Of a stretch of DNA of 64,000 bases, positions 31,956-42,519 are shown one piece after another. Each line of letters opens with the position of its first letter. Positions within the stretch are counted from its first letter, which is position 1. Under the pieces are notes generated by a model. It was given only the letters and a program-made list of their open reading frames with translations, was not told the DNA's origin and did not search any database. The stretch is from Lytechinus variegatus (Eukaryota > Echinodermata > Echinoidea > Temnopleuroida > Toxopneustidae), in assembly GCF_018143015.1 (NCBI RefSeq), contig NC_054758.1:12938001-13002000 (forward strand). The letters run 5' to 3'. Position numbers and translations under genes: made by a program.

Positions 31956-34126
31956 CAGTGCGTTCCACATACCGAGATTACCATGTTGCTTTTCTTCTAA
32001 GCCAAATAAATCATTATATCTCATTTACGTCATCAAATAATTAAATCACTCCGCTTTATTTTGATACCTGATTATGAGATGAACAGTTCACGGATTCATG
32101 TGCACAACAAGTTTGAAACAATTTTGAGCAGCATTTTGCAACATCGCATGCATGATGGTCGCACTTGAATGTTTGGTTGCGTGCAGTAGGCCTTCTAGAT
32201 GCATATTGCCGCATTGGTCACTTGCAATTAAATAGCTGGTCAGCGTCTGGTATCAATAACAATAAATTGATTTGCTCGAGTTAAAAATGTTCAATCACGT
32301 GTGAAATTTCAACAGAAATTTGCAATTTATTGCAAATATTTTCTTACAACCCCCCCTTCAGTCACATTCCGCTTTATTTTGATACCTAATTATGAGATGA
32401 ACAGTTCACGGATTCACGTGCAAAACAAGTTTGAAATCATTTTGAGCGGAAAACTCGGACAAGATTGGTTTGTGAAACCATGGACCTATGAAAGCTGGAC
32501 ATTCATCGGTTAGTTAATGAATTCACTAACATATGACTGCTATTGTCATGTGAATAACATTCTCTTCATATTTTATCTTCTGTGATACCATCATGGTCGC
32601 CGTCAATTAAACCATGAGCTACATAAGCTTTCGGTGATTAGACATTTAACATTAGACAAATAGTTTGCGCAGAAGGTAATAAATTACCTAAATTCTCTTA
32701 AATTAATGTGCAGTTCTGGCTTACAAATAAATATCTTAGTTCCATGGTCTTATTTGGGAAAATGTATGAATATTTCGAGAAAGAGGCTGAAATGAAATTG
32801 ATTGATTGTAATTTATAATCATATTTTAAAGATTTCCTTATGACATTCCAGAGAAACATTGTGGGTTTCTTGTACATGTTGTAGGGGTCGTCTCCCTCTC
32901 ATTGTTAGTAAGGTCATTATGAGTGTGCAGAAGTGTGCAAATCGATAATAACATATTTGATATCACAAAAATCGTCTGATTCTCAATTTGCTGTTCCAAA
33001 ACTGAGCCATCTTACTTGAAAGGTATAATCTGTTACAGGACATCAGCCAACAAGCGCAAAGAAGAGGAAAAAGATTCCTTTGTAAGGATCAGATTCGCCT
33101 CGGTAGCCGCTATTGTCAAAACACCTGTATGTTCTCATTAATGTGCACATAATCAGCATACGGCGACTATTCAAAAGAATGCTCGCGTTAATCGTCCATT
33201 TCTTATAGGTCCATGGTGAAACCATGGAGCTATGCTTATTCGACGATTGACCCATTCTTTGTATTTCTCTCACTGATCCCTGACATTAGAGTGGATTCAG
33301 AGTCACACGTGGGTTTCTGCGTTAAATGGTATCTGATATGCTTCAATATTTTATCGTATTGCTTTTTAACTGCCATGCGTGGACGATTTCCTAAGCTTTT
33401 GTTATCAAATTAAAGGTCAATTCCACCTCAGAAAAATGTTGATTTGAATCAATAGAGAAAATTCAGACAAGCACAATGCTGAAGATTTCATCAAAATCGC
33501 ATGTAAAATAAGAAAGTTATGACATTTCAAAGTTTCACTTATTTTTAACAAAATAGTTATATGAACGAGTCAGTTACATCCAAATGAGAAAGTTGATGAT
33601 GTCACTCACTATTTCTTTTGTTTTTATTGTTTGAATTATACAATATTTCAATTTTTACGAATTTGACGATTAGGGCCTCCTTGTCTAAAGCACAAAATGT
33701 TAGAATAATGGAATTCCACGCGTTTAGGGAGGAATGAAACTTAATTTCACATGACAATGACGAGAAAATCAAAATATTTCATATTTCAAACAATAAAAAA
33801 CAAAAGAAATAGTGAGTGAATGACATCATCGACTCTCTCATTTGGATGTAGCTGGCTCGTTCATATAACTGTTTTTGTGAAATGAAGCGAAACTTTGAAA
33901 TGTCATAACTTTTCTTATTTTACATCCGATTTTGATGAAATTTTCAGTGTTATGCTTGTTGATTTTTTCTCTTCTTATTCAAATCAAGTTTTTGTTGGGG
34001 TGGACCTTTGTCCATTAAAGATGAGACTCCACTCTTACCATGAGTATGAAATTTATAGTGAAAGCTTAGTTAATGATTGTGAAATATATCTCTAAAAGTG
34101 GGTTTCTTTATTTGTGGGACGCACTG
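31956..34126. mobile_element. 2.2-kb element, CAGTGCGT ends, TA target
   Basis: TATACAGTGCGTTCCACA at 31953 and TGTGGGACGCACTGTATA at 34113 are inverted with one mismatch in 18, with TA outside the CAGTGCG ends on both sides. TA targets and CAGTG-type ends are known of Tc1/mariner elements. No transposase frame survives; an A-family hairpin (33411-34017) is inserted in it and an internal segment (32045-32130) is repeated at 32368-32450. Confidence 0.6.
33411..34017. mobile_element. Hairpin MITE family A, copy 1
   Basis: Near-complete palindrome of about 600 bases: TTAAAGGTCAATTCCACCTC at the left, GGGGTGGACCTTTGTCC at the right. Other copies: 40395-40961 and 57026-57657. Confidence 0.85.
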
Positions 34127-34311
34127 TATAATACTAAATGAAGATATAGGCCTACAATGTATTTCATGTTATAGTATCGGGAAACCAGAAATTCCGATAC
34201 TTAGTAAATTAGAGTTAGTCTGTCTGCAGCTGGGGGGGGGGTACAGTTTGCTGACACCAGTTAATTTGAAAAGCACTGAAAATATATGTATCAGAGCTTT
34301 ATCTTTTCGAA

Positions 34312-34823
34312 TTTAAAGGAAACCAAAACCCAAGAAAAGAAGCAATCTTATTGGAAGGAGTAAAATGAGAGGAACAATTTAAAACAAGTTTCATCAAAAT
34401 CGGTTATGAAATAAGCAAGTTATGGACGATTAAAAAGTCTTGTTGTACTTGCTATGTGGATCCTCAAATTGGCAAACTTGCTTCAAAATGGCTGATTTTG
34501 TGGACAACTCTCCATTTGTTTTGTACACATATTTTCAGATTTTCCCCTTTATTTTACTTATTTCACATTATCTCCTCCTGACCTTGACATATATGGTTTG
34601 GATTATATTTTCCCATGACATATGCTGTGCTCGGAAGGAGGCATTTTGAAGCACGTTTGCCAATTTGAGGATGATGCCCATAGAAAGTAAAACAAGAGTT
34701 TCCAAACTTCCATAACTTGCTTATTTCATAACCGATTTTGATGAAACTTGTTTTAAATTGTTCCTCTTATTTTACTTTTTCCAATAAGATTACTCCTCTT
34801 CTTTGGTTTTGGTTTCCTTTAAC
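34312..34823. mobile_element. Hairpin MITE family B
   Basis: TTTAAAGGAAACCAAAACCC mirrored by GGTTTTGGTTTCCTTTAA. Inner arms ATCAAAATCGGTTATGAAAT and AAGCAAGTTATGG are mirrored as well. Confidence 0.85.
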
Positions 34824-34913
34824 CAAATAAATCCGTCGTTTAAGTGAATGACAGGTATGCTTGCTTCTTTATTCACTGACAGCAATGTCCAGGACCTCAG
34901 TCTGCTTGAACAT

Positions 34914-35069
34914 CAGGGGAGTGTTTCATCAACATTTTCATCCGACAAGTTGTCAGATCTGACATCTTTCTCTGACGTTGATTGGCTGAATGGTACTGTT
35001 ACTATGTCGGATAAAATGGGACTTGTCGGATAAAACGTCCGACAAGTCCTTTCATGAAACACCCCCCAG
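34914..35069. mobile_element. MITE, AGGGGAGTGTTTCAT ends
   Basis: TCAGGGGAGTGTTTCATCAA on the left, TTTCATGAAACACCCCCC on the right, with ACAAGTTGTC/GACAAGTC inner repeats. Relative of 9923-10064. Confidence 0.75.
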
Positions 35070-35150
35070 GGATGTTTCACAAAGATTTAAGCGTAAGTTG
35101 CGCAAGGTATATAAGGCATCGCCGGATTGCTGAAAATAGCGTATGTTCGC

Positions 35151-35557
35151 AATCACTACGCAGAAGCTTGTACCATGCACCACTTCCTTTGAAAATGCAG
35201 GTAAAATCACAATGGAAAGCTGAGTTTTTTTTGCCAGCAGATTGTCCAACGATTCGGATCAGACGAAGAAATAGGCCGTTTGTCTATATAGTCCAGGGGC
35301 CCGTTGCAGAAAGAATTGCGTCTAAACGCAAGTAAAAAAAAAATCAATCGCAAGTCCCAAATGCGCGCTGTTGATTGGTTGAAAATCAAGCTGCGAATTA
35401 TATTTGGAGATGCGATTGATTGCAACTCTTTCTGCAACGGGCCCCTGGACGACACAGCTGATCTGATTCACCGATTTTCAACAAAGGTTGCTTTGTCAAG
35501 AAAGGTTTTTGACAATAGATTCTCAACGATCCAGAAAACGTCTGCATAGTGGTTGCA
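35151..35557. mobile_element. Hairpin element split by a nested insertion
   Basis: Left arm CACTACGCAGAAGCTT and right arm AACGTCTGCATAGTGGTTG belong to the ACTACGCAG family; a second MITE (35295-35446) interrupts the middle. Confidence 0.75.
35295..35446. mobile_element. Nested 152-bp MITE, AGGGGCCCGTTGCAG ends
   Basis: AGGGGCCCGTTGCAGAAAGA and its exact inverse TCTTTCTGCAACGGGCCCCT form 20-base terminal inverted repeats. Confidence 0.9.
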
Positions 35558-35602
35558 AAAACTCCCTGTAGCTCCTTTGTCATGTACGCTCGACTTTAAT
35601 TT

Positions 35603-35790
35603 AAGCTAGGGTTACACCAAAACCGAATTCTCCCGAATAAATTCGGACCGATTCTGCCCGGCTACGGACTGATTCGGATGGTTTTAGTGGATTTAAATGT
35701 TCCCGAATCCCTCCCGAATTTTCTCGCATTCGCGGAGAATAGTATACTCCCGAAACCACCCGAATACGTGCTTACGTGTAACCCTAGCTT
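35603..35790. mobile_element. 188-bp MITE, AAGCTAGGGTTACAC ends
   Basis: AAGCTAGGGTTACAC and GTGTAACCCTAGCTT are exact inverted ends; interior has repeated CCCGAAT strings in both orientations. Confidence 0.85.
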
Positions 35791-35799
35791 TGCACTTCA

Positions 35800-36860
35800 T
35801 AGTTGGGCCACAAATACCAACAAGAACTGCTACGAACGCCGTATGAACGATTTTATACCACTTCGTAAGATCTGTTGAAGAATGCCATACGAACTCAGCG
35901 TTCCCTAGACCGTTTGTAGACCGGAAGCATGGCAAGTTATGCCATGGTCAGAGCTGCCTTTACGAACACCATACGAACGATTCAATACCGTTAATTGCTA
36001 TATCCAATCCAATCCAATCCAAAAGTCATTTGATATAGCGCCTTTTCCTTTCGGTTACAAAGCGCTGCACACACACTACTCCATATTTGTTTTGGCCACT
36101 AAAACAACTGTTCTACACCTCGGAATGATCAGTTTAGTCCTTGCAATTAATTGTCCACTTAGCAGAATAGATGGGATTTAATGGCCTTCTTGAATTGTTC
36201 AACAGAGGAGGCCATCTTCACTGCAGCTGGTAGATGATTCCATAGTTTTGCAGCAATCACAGGAAAGGACGTTTCACCCGCACGTTTCTTGGAAAGGCGT
36301 TGAGTGAGCCAGATTGACGAAGATGATCGAGTAGTACGGACTTGAGAACGACGAATGAGAATGTTATCGATGTACTCCGGGCTTCTGTGGTTGAGCGACT
36401 TGAAGACTAGCAGCAAAATTTTGAAGGCTATCCTCTGTCTCACAGGCAACCAATGGAGTTCCAGTCGGAGAGGTTCTGTACGAGTCCGAAGGGGAGCAGA
36501 GAAGACAAGCCTAGCGGCAGAGTTCTGTAGTCTCTGAAGTCGGTCTAAGTCCTTCTGGCTAAGAACGCTGAAGAGACTATTGCAGTAGTCCAGTCTGGAA
36601 AGAACAAGAGCCCTGACAGCAGCATGACATGTAATGTGCTTACACATACTTACAAAATCTTTCGTATTTTGTTAGTAAAAGTATTTGAATGGTTTGTGAC
36701 CATATCATTACAGCAATGAATGGAATGAAATCGTTCGTACAGTGTTCGTTGGTCGATGATCGTGTCCAAGATTTTTTTTCTGAACGTCGTACGAAACTTT
36801 CTCTTCGTAAAGCGGCCTTATGAACGTCGTAAGAACGTCGTGAAAATATGCAGGATTTTG
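35800..36860. repeat. TACGAACG-rich repeat split by a LINE
   Basis: Segments 35825-35990 and 36735-36845 share many CGTACGAA/TACGAACG/CTTCGTAAG strings, in opposite sense, on both sides of the LINE at 36003-36650. They look like two arms of one element. Confidence 0.5.
36003..36650 (-). pseudogene. 5'-truncated LINE: end of reverse transcriptase
   Basis: The - strand frame (36647 to stop at 36159) reads ALVLSRLDYCNSLFSVL, RLQRLQNSAARLVF, LELHWLPVRQRIAFKILLLV and SSVEQFKKAIKSHLF. These are the standard C-terminal strings of CR1/Rex/L2-like non-LTR retrotransposons. The catalytic RT region is missing upstream. The 3' end carries the AAGGCGCTATATCAAATGAC type UTR and a short (GGATT)n tail at 36003-36020, so this is a typical 5'-truncated insertion. 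The surviving frame has no stop, so it is fairly young. Confidence 0.85.
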
Positions 36861-39800
36861 CAATCGAAGAAATGAAATTCTTGCAACATGTGTAATGGTA
36901 ATAATAATAATAACAATGATAATGTACCCATCACCTAAATGACACTTTAAGCAATAACAATACTCAAAATAAAACACTTGTATTTTAAGAATGATTTCCA
37001 TCTTTAATATATATTTTTATACAGATATATAATGTCAGAATGCTCAAACCTAGAGGCGGCATCAGGATGTTCAAATTGCGTATGGGAGGGGGGGGGGGGC
37101 ATATAGAGAAAAGTTATGATGACGTCAATTGCGCTGAAATATGTCTGGAGACAGATTAGAGGGGCGTGTAAACGATTTGACGCAACGCGCTGTTTCTGAG
37201 TAGAATAATCCGGCCCCAGGGGGTGTATACACTGAAAAACGTTGTTTAAAATTTTAAGCACGTTGTTTAAACCCATCACTCTTACAACTATTGTTTAAAC
37301 TTTTAGAATCAAGCTTTTTAACAGTTTAAACAGTTACAAAAAGGTTTAAACAACTTTAGAGTAAGAGGCTTTAATAAACGTGCTATTTTTATTCTTTTAC
37401 TGTGAAGGTCAGACAGATTAGGAATTAACCGGGGAGGGGGGACCCCTCACCTATGCCCCTATACCATCCCGGTGCCGCCACCGATTAACTGGGTTTGGAT
37501 TATCATTCCATACCAAATGCAAAACGCTGTAATACTACGCTAAAACATTTTTTTACATTTACATATCAATAAGAGTACTATATGTGGACCTCGTGACGTT
37601 TTTAACGATATTTAGTTGAAAATTAGAAAAAAAAGATTAGATTAGACAAAAATATATCGTAATATGATGTGAATAGTATGCAATCAAAATGATCATATAA
37701 ATCGTCTTGAATCTTACAATAAAAGACAAAATGTATTTCGAACGATGCGAAATTGTGTTTTAGTGTGTGTGTGTTTGTGTGCAACTACAATGCTTTAAAA
37801 GGGGTGCAAGATGACGACTTCCCCGAAGCCTAAGTCGGGGAAAATCGGAAATATTCACAATACTTGGGCACGACCTATTTTGTGGTTGATCATACTGTGA
37901 AAAAAAAGAATGAATGATGAATACGGCAAGCAAGTGGAATATGGAGTATAAGTTTGACAAGAAGCGCCTGGCTGAACTGACGCTGGCATAGATCACTTGT
38001 CCGCACGATCTAACGTCTACAGACAGCTTGCTTACAGAAACGACAGAGGGCGTTGAGTATTTCAAGCTCACACTAGCTTTAAAATGAATTTAACACAATC
38101 TATATGTATATAACATCTGCATAATGCAATCAATAATAAACAATTCCTCCCAGATTTCAAAGATGTATAGAAGAGGATGACTCTTTCTTTACATGTTGTT
38201 GGTGTGCGAGTAAAATGAAATACGTTTATCTTTACAGAACTTAAGCAAATCGTATACCATGTACAAATACACAGATATACCTAAAACTATTTTTTTATCA
38301 ATCTAACAAACGTCATTTGGCGGAGAAATCAAAATGAAATCAAATTGAAAAGAGATAAAAAATGTTCGTGTCTAAACTGAACTTAGAATACTAAAATACG
38401 TGATTTAATTTTCCATTATAAAAAACACCCCGCATCTATTAAAACGCAATGGTGGATCGGGTGTAATTAGATCGGGTCGAATACGGAGACAGAATAAGGG
38501 GGTGGGGTGGGTGTTCAAGGAGGGAAGCGGAATAAAAACGAAATCATCATGATTATCCGTAAGTACTGCATATATCATATCATACTTTGCTAACAAATTA
38601 CATTATGCTCATTTTCTCGAACTCGACTTTAATTCTGGGTAAAGAAAAAATATCAAATCATAACCATTCGACGTACAATTTACACTAAAACTATAATATA
38701 AAAACTACAATATTTATTTCACCATCAAATGAATTATGAACAGTTGTCGGTAAACTAAATTTGATATCTCCTTATTATAATGTTTAATAGCACACGTATA
38801 TACCATGACCTGTTTACGTTTAATAAAACAGTAGTTTCCCTTAATAAACTGGACATTTGACCAAACTGATCATGTATTTTGTAAACTTAAAACACTTAAA
38901 AAATTACTGATATTCACGAAATCCCAATTACAGTTTTTATGTATCGCTTAACCAAAAACCAGTTACCTTTATCATTTTGTGGTTGCTTTACTTTGAATGT
39001 AGACATTTATAGATATCCAACCAGACATTACTTTTATTTTCATTTATTCACTCGGAGAAGTGGCATAGCCCTCAAATCAATAAAATGTAAAGGACCTAAA
39101 TTTGAAATTCACTACCTTTGAATATACGATTTATTAATTCATTTTACCATTCAAAAAGTATATGAAGGATTTGTCTCCAAATGCCGTGAATTACATTTCT
39201 CTAAAGTACTCTTCATAATTGAGGTGCGTGATGATGTTTTCTATTTTATTTAAGATGCAACTAATGTCTATATCTTAACATGGAATAGAGGCATGATCTT
39301 ATTTTCGTTTAAATTCATTTTTGGTTCTGTTTTTATGATTGCTTATTTTCGATCCATGTTTTGGTTAAACAATTTACTTATACCTAAGATGTTATTTAAT
39401 GGACTCTGCATTTTAGACACATTCAATTATGCTTAGTTCCCACTATGTATAATTATTAGCAACGTAACATTATATTCAATAATTTTTTTTGTTATGCATG
39501 GTGAAAAATAAAACAAACAATAAAACATTGCTATTAATGTCCTGCAAAAGTGGCGTGGGCCAGCTTTCGTGAGTTAGGCGGGATATGACTGGACTGAAAG
39601 AACAAAACCACGGAAAATCCCAGGCCTCCCCCCTTCATCCCGCCATCGTTCAAATTAATAATCCCACTACCAATCTAATACAATCCTAATAAGCTATTCA
39701 TTGCTTGAATTGAAAGTAAATGACAAAATATTAGAAATCTGCTTTTTATACAAGTTGATGAATACGCCAATTGAGAAATATAGTCAATAATACAAATGGA

Positions 39801-39910
39801 TGAAAAAATGAACATAACTAAAGGGAAAAAAATATTTGTTTTTCTTATGATTTTTTAAACTTTCTTTTTCAATAGATATTTTAATGGTGATTACCAAATA
39901 AATATTTTTG
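36861..39910. other. AT-rich stretch, possibly 3' UTR of the peptide gene at its right end
   Basis: Poly-G run at 37087; a GTTTAAAC-rich inverted array at 37235-37360; CA-type run at 37760; a GC-richer patch at 37795-38060 with no convincing exon; otherwise AT-rich. AATAAA motifs on the - strand (TTTATT) are frequent near 39700-39900, downstream of the peptide gene's stop. Confidence 0.45.
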
Positions 39911-40020
39911 TTAAATCGTTGGCCCACTTCTTTTGCAGTTAAGCATGTAAGGCCCAAACCTGCCCATACATTTCCCTCTCGTTTGCCGCACTCCGTGTAC
40001 TTGTAATCCGGCACCGTTAT
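39911..40020 (-). CDS. Terminal exon of a somatostatin-type peptide precursor
   Basis: After a TTTCTGTTCCACACAG acceptor (- strand, phase 1 in) the frame reads NGAGLQVHGVRQTR, then GKCMGRFGPYMLNC, then KRSGPTI and TAA (39911-39913). RQTR fits an R-x-x-R processing site and KR a dibasic site, so cleavage would release a 14-residue peptide with Cys at 3 and 14 and ten residues in the ring. That is the same length and Cys placement as somatostatin-14, with Phe7 shared, and the peptide sits at the precursor's C-terminus as in vertebrates. Somatostatin/allatostatin-C-type peptides are known in echinoderms and act through inhibitory GPCRs. Alternative: a different Cys-ring peptide such as an MCH-like one (smaller ring). 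Phase joins cleanly to the exon at 41546. Confidence 0.65.
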
Positions 40021-40257
40021 CTGTGTGGAACAGAAAGATGGGATACACAATCAATGATGTGAAAAAGACAAATGCTCTTGGGTCCAAGTATGTTTGACGA
40101 TATTTCAAACTTGTTCTTTTTATTATTATCATTATTAATTTCATTATTATTATTACAATAATTTTATTTATTATTATTGTCATTATCTCCACCACTATTA
40201 TCAACATCATTATACTTTGTATTCATCTATATACATATATGTACTTCACCGTATATG

Positions 40258-40992
40258 CACTCTAAATAAAAAAGAAGAGCTAAATTAGCTCTTAAAAAGC
40301 GTGTTTAGTGACTGCACTTCGGAGTGCAAATTTTTCTCGTTTAAATTTGAACTGGACAAATTAGCACTCCGAGGTGCATTCACTAACATGCTCTTTAAAG
40401 GTTAAGTCCACCCCAGAAAAATGTTTATTTGAATCAATAGAAAATATCAGAAAAACATAATGCTGAAAATGTCATCAAAATCGGATGTTTCGCTAATTAA
40501 AAAAAAAGTTACATGCACAATTTAGTCACATGCAAAAGAGAGAATCGATGATGTCCCTCACTCACTATTTCGTTTGTTTTCATCCTTTGAATTATACTAT
40601 ATTTCAATTTTTACAAATTTGACAAGAAAGACCAACTTAACTGAACCATAAAATGTTGAATAAGGTAATTCCACATGTTCAGGGAAAAACGAAACTTGGT
40701 TTCACAGGACAAACAGGAGAAAATTAGAATATTTCATATTTCATGTAAAAAAATACAGAATAGTGAGTGGGTGATGTCATAAGTTCCCCCATTTGCATGC
40801 CGATTGGGATGTGCATATAGCTATTTTCTGAAATAAGCGAAACTTAAAAATAACTTTTATATTTTTCATCCGATTTTGATAAAATTTTCAGTATTATGCT
40901 AATTTTATTTTTCTTCTTTTATTCTAATCAACTTTTTGTTGGGGGTAGACTTATCCTTTAAGAGCTAATTTAGCTCTTCGTTTTTTAGAGTG
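40258..40992. mobile_element. Outer MITE carrying a nested family A hairpin
   Basis: CACTCTAAATAAAAAAGAAG on the left mirrors CTTCGTTTTTTAGAGTG on the right; GAGCTAAATTAGCTCTT recurs inverted. The family A copy sits in it at a TTAA. Confidence 0.8.
40395..40961. mobile_element. Hairpin MITE family A, copy 2, at a TTAA target
   Basis: CTCTTTAA then AGG... and ...CCT then TTAAGAGC: removing AGG...CCT and one TTAA restores the palindromic host sequence CTCTTTAAGAGC, showing a TTAA duplication. Confidence 0.85.
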
Positions 40993-41026
40993 GGAATGCG
41001 GCGGTCACACTAAAGAAACCGACTAT

Positions 41027-41280
41027 TTCTGTTTACGGTAACTCCCGTAGGAACTCGGCAGGACAGCGTTTTGCTGGTAAACGTCAAGCTGGTACATATA
41101 ACCAATTACCTACGAAACAGTTAACGTCTAGGTTAATCTGTCATAGTGGCTGACTTTATAGACGACAGATATCATAATCGGGTCTTCTTACTGAAGTGGG
41201 GACAATAGCTGATTGGGGATTCGAACTCACAACCTTGCGATTATGAGTACAATGCTCTATCAACTGGACCCCACGCCTCC
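41027..41280 (-). mobile_element. tRNA-derived SINE, copy 1
   Basis: The - strand starts with a tRNA-like head (B box GTTCGAATCCCC-like at 41215-41235; A box GGTCCAGTTGATAGAGCAT) and continues into a body ending TCCTACGGGAGTTACCGTAA. The same head and body occur at 62024-62285 on the + strand. Confidence 0.8.
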
Positions 41281-41367
41281 ACACCGATTAAAGCTATTAC
41301 GTTATTTTAAATGGTATATCACTCTTCGAATTCGGGTCGATAATGCTTATACTGTATCATCAATAGA

Positions 41368-41524
41368 CCTTATGCATTGACGTCATCTCGGCGCTATCTT
41401 AGAGGCTGAAACCATTGCATTGCATGCGTTGGTGATCTGCTGGCGCAGCTAACCCCCGTTAACGCGCATTCCTATTTCCTCTGGGGGAGGGCATTATAAA
41501 ATATGACGTCACATGCATGAGGTC
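41368..41524. mobile_element. MITE with TGCATTGACGTCAT ends
   Basis: TTATGCATTGACGTCATCT and ATGACGTCACATGCATGAG are imperfect inverted ends. Both contain the palindrome TGACGTCA. It ends about 20 bases from the splice donor of the peptide exon. Confidence 0.55.
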
Positions 41525-41545
41525 CATCAGCAGAAGTTTACCTAC

Positions 41546-41654
41546 CTGAAAGTTGTTTTAAATCCACTTGTTCGTACCCTCTTGAATTTGAGTCTCTAAG
41601 ATCAGCTGCTTGGTTTGTCTTCTGCCTTAAGTCTTCATGTATCCTGCCTAACAA
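41546..41654 (-). CDS. Penultimate exon of the somatostatin-type precursor
   Basis: A 109-base - strand exon bounded by a TTTTTCTTGACAG acceptor and a CAG|GTAGGT donor, both strong. In phase 0 it reads LLGRIHEDLRQKTNQAADLR then DSNSRGYEQVDLKQLS, and its last base joins the next exon as an Asp codon. Charged, helical spacer sequence of this sort is usual between signal peptide and bioactive peptide. The signal peptide exon must lie at higher coordinates; an exon-like 59-base block at 50742-50800 could precede it. Confidence 0.65.
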
Positions 41655-41861
41655 CTGTCAAGAAAAATGATGGTGGAAAAATAAATAGGTTAAGCTTTAT
41701 GAATAATAGATCTATATCGCGTGGCAGCTATCATACAAATCTGTTCATTGACTGGCCATTATTTTCTTTCGAATAAGAACACACGTAGTGACCAAGAATA
41801 GTATTTTCATTCTTTTGGATGTAGGATAAAAGAGCATCGTGTATTAAATGCCTTGCTCACT

Positions 41862-41943
41862 TGTAGGTGCAGTCGCCGGGGTTTGAACCCCGGACTTTTA
41901 AGTGTTAAGACGGGAGTGTCAGATCATTCGGCCACGGCCCCTC
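41862..41943 (-). mobile_element. tRNA-like SINE head (second type)
   Basis: The - strand has GGGGCCGTGGCCGAATGATC (A-box-like) and CCGGGGTTCAAACCCCGG (perfect T arm and B box), but the 5' and 3' acceptor arms do not pair, so it is a tRNA-derived repeat rather than a working tRNA. Confidence 0.6.
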
Positions 41944-42289
41944 CAACAACGAAACCGATTTCAAATTATACGGGGAATAACTATTACAATTAAAGGGGAG
42001 GGTGCTCTTTACCTGGGAACGGGGGGAGAGGGAGGTGTTTGGAGGTAGAACATCACCTTTTTATCATTTTATTTTCTCTCTTGTCATTTGATACATTCTG
42101 TTAATACATCTTTTTGTAATTGTTGAACGCATCAGTATTAATTTCCAGTATCTTTCAAGTTTGATGTATATTCATATGAGATATGGATTTATCGTATATT
42201 ATAATCGTATTTCAAATAATCTGTAAAACTTGTTTATGGAATGTGTATTTTGATTTGAGAGAATACAATAAAAACATCCCTTAAAAAAC
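41944..42289. other. Non-coding, no feature seen
   Basis: AT-rich with a G-rich patch at 42025; no exon or known repeat. Confidence 0.5.
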
Positions 42290-42480
42290 GGTGATACACC
42301 ATTCGAAATACAAAATAGCTTCGATCGGACCAGGAATCGCTTATGGAGTCGGTTACCAACGAAACCGATTCCAATCGAACGACGATACGCCATTCAAAAT
42401 AAGTGATAGCTTTGATCGGACCTGGAATCGGCTACATCGGTTATGGAGTCGGTTACCAACCGATTCCAAATCGAATTATA
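42290..42480. repeat. Two tandem copies of a GATCGGACCxGGAATCG unit
   Basis: A unit of about 90-100 bases (CCATTCGAAAT, GCTTCGATCGGACC, GGAATCG, TATGGAGTCGGTTACCAAC) is repeated, with a partial third copy to 42520. Related bits occur at 41285-41340 and 46880-46940. Confidence 0.7.
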
Positions 42481-42519
42481 CGCATTTCGAAATACATAAT
42501 AGTTTGGATCATTTATTAA

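Noticed and set aside
41862-41943. Possible functional tRNA gene
   Set aside because: T arm pairs perfectly, but the acceptor arms do not.
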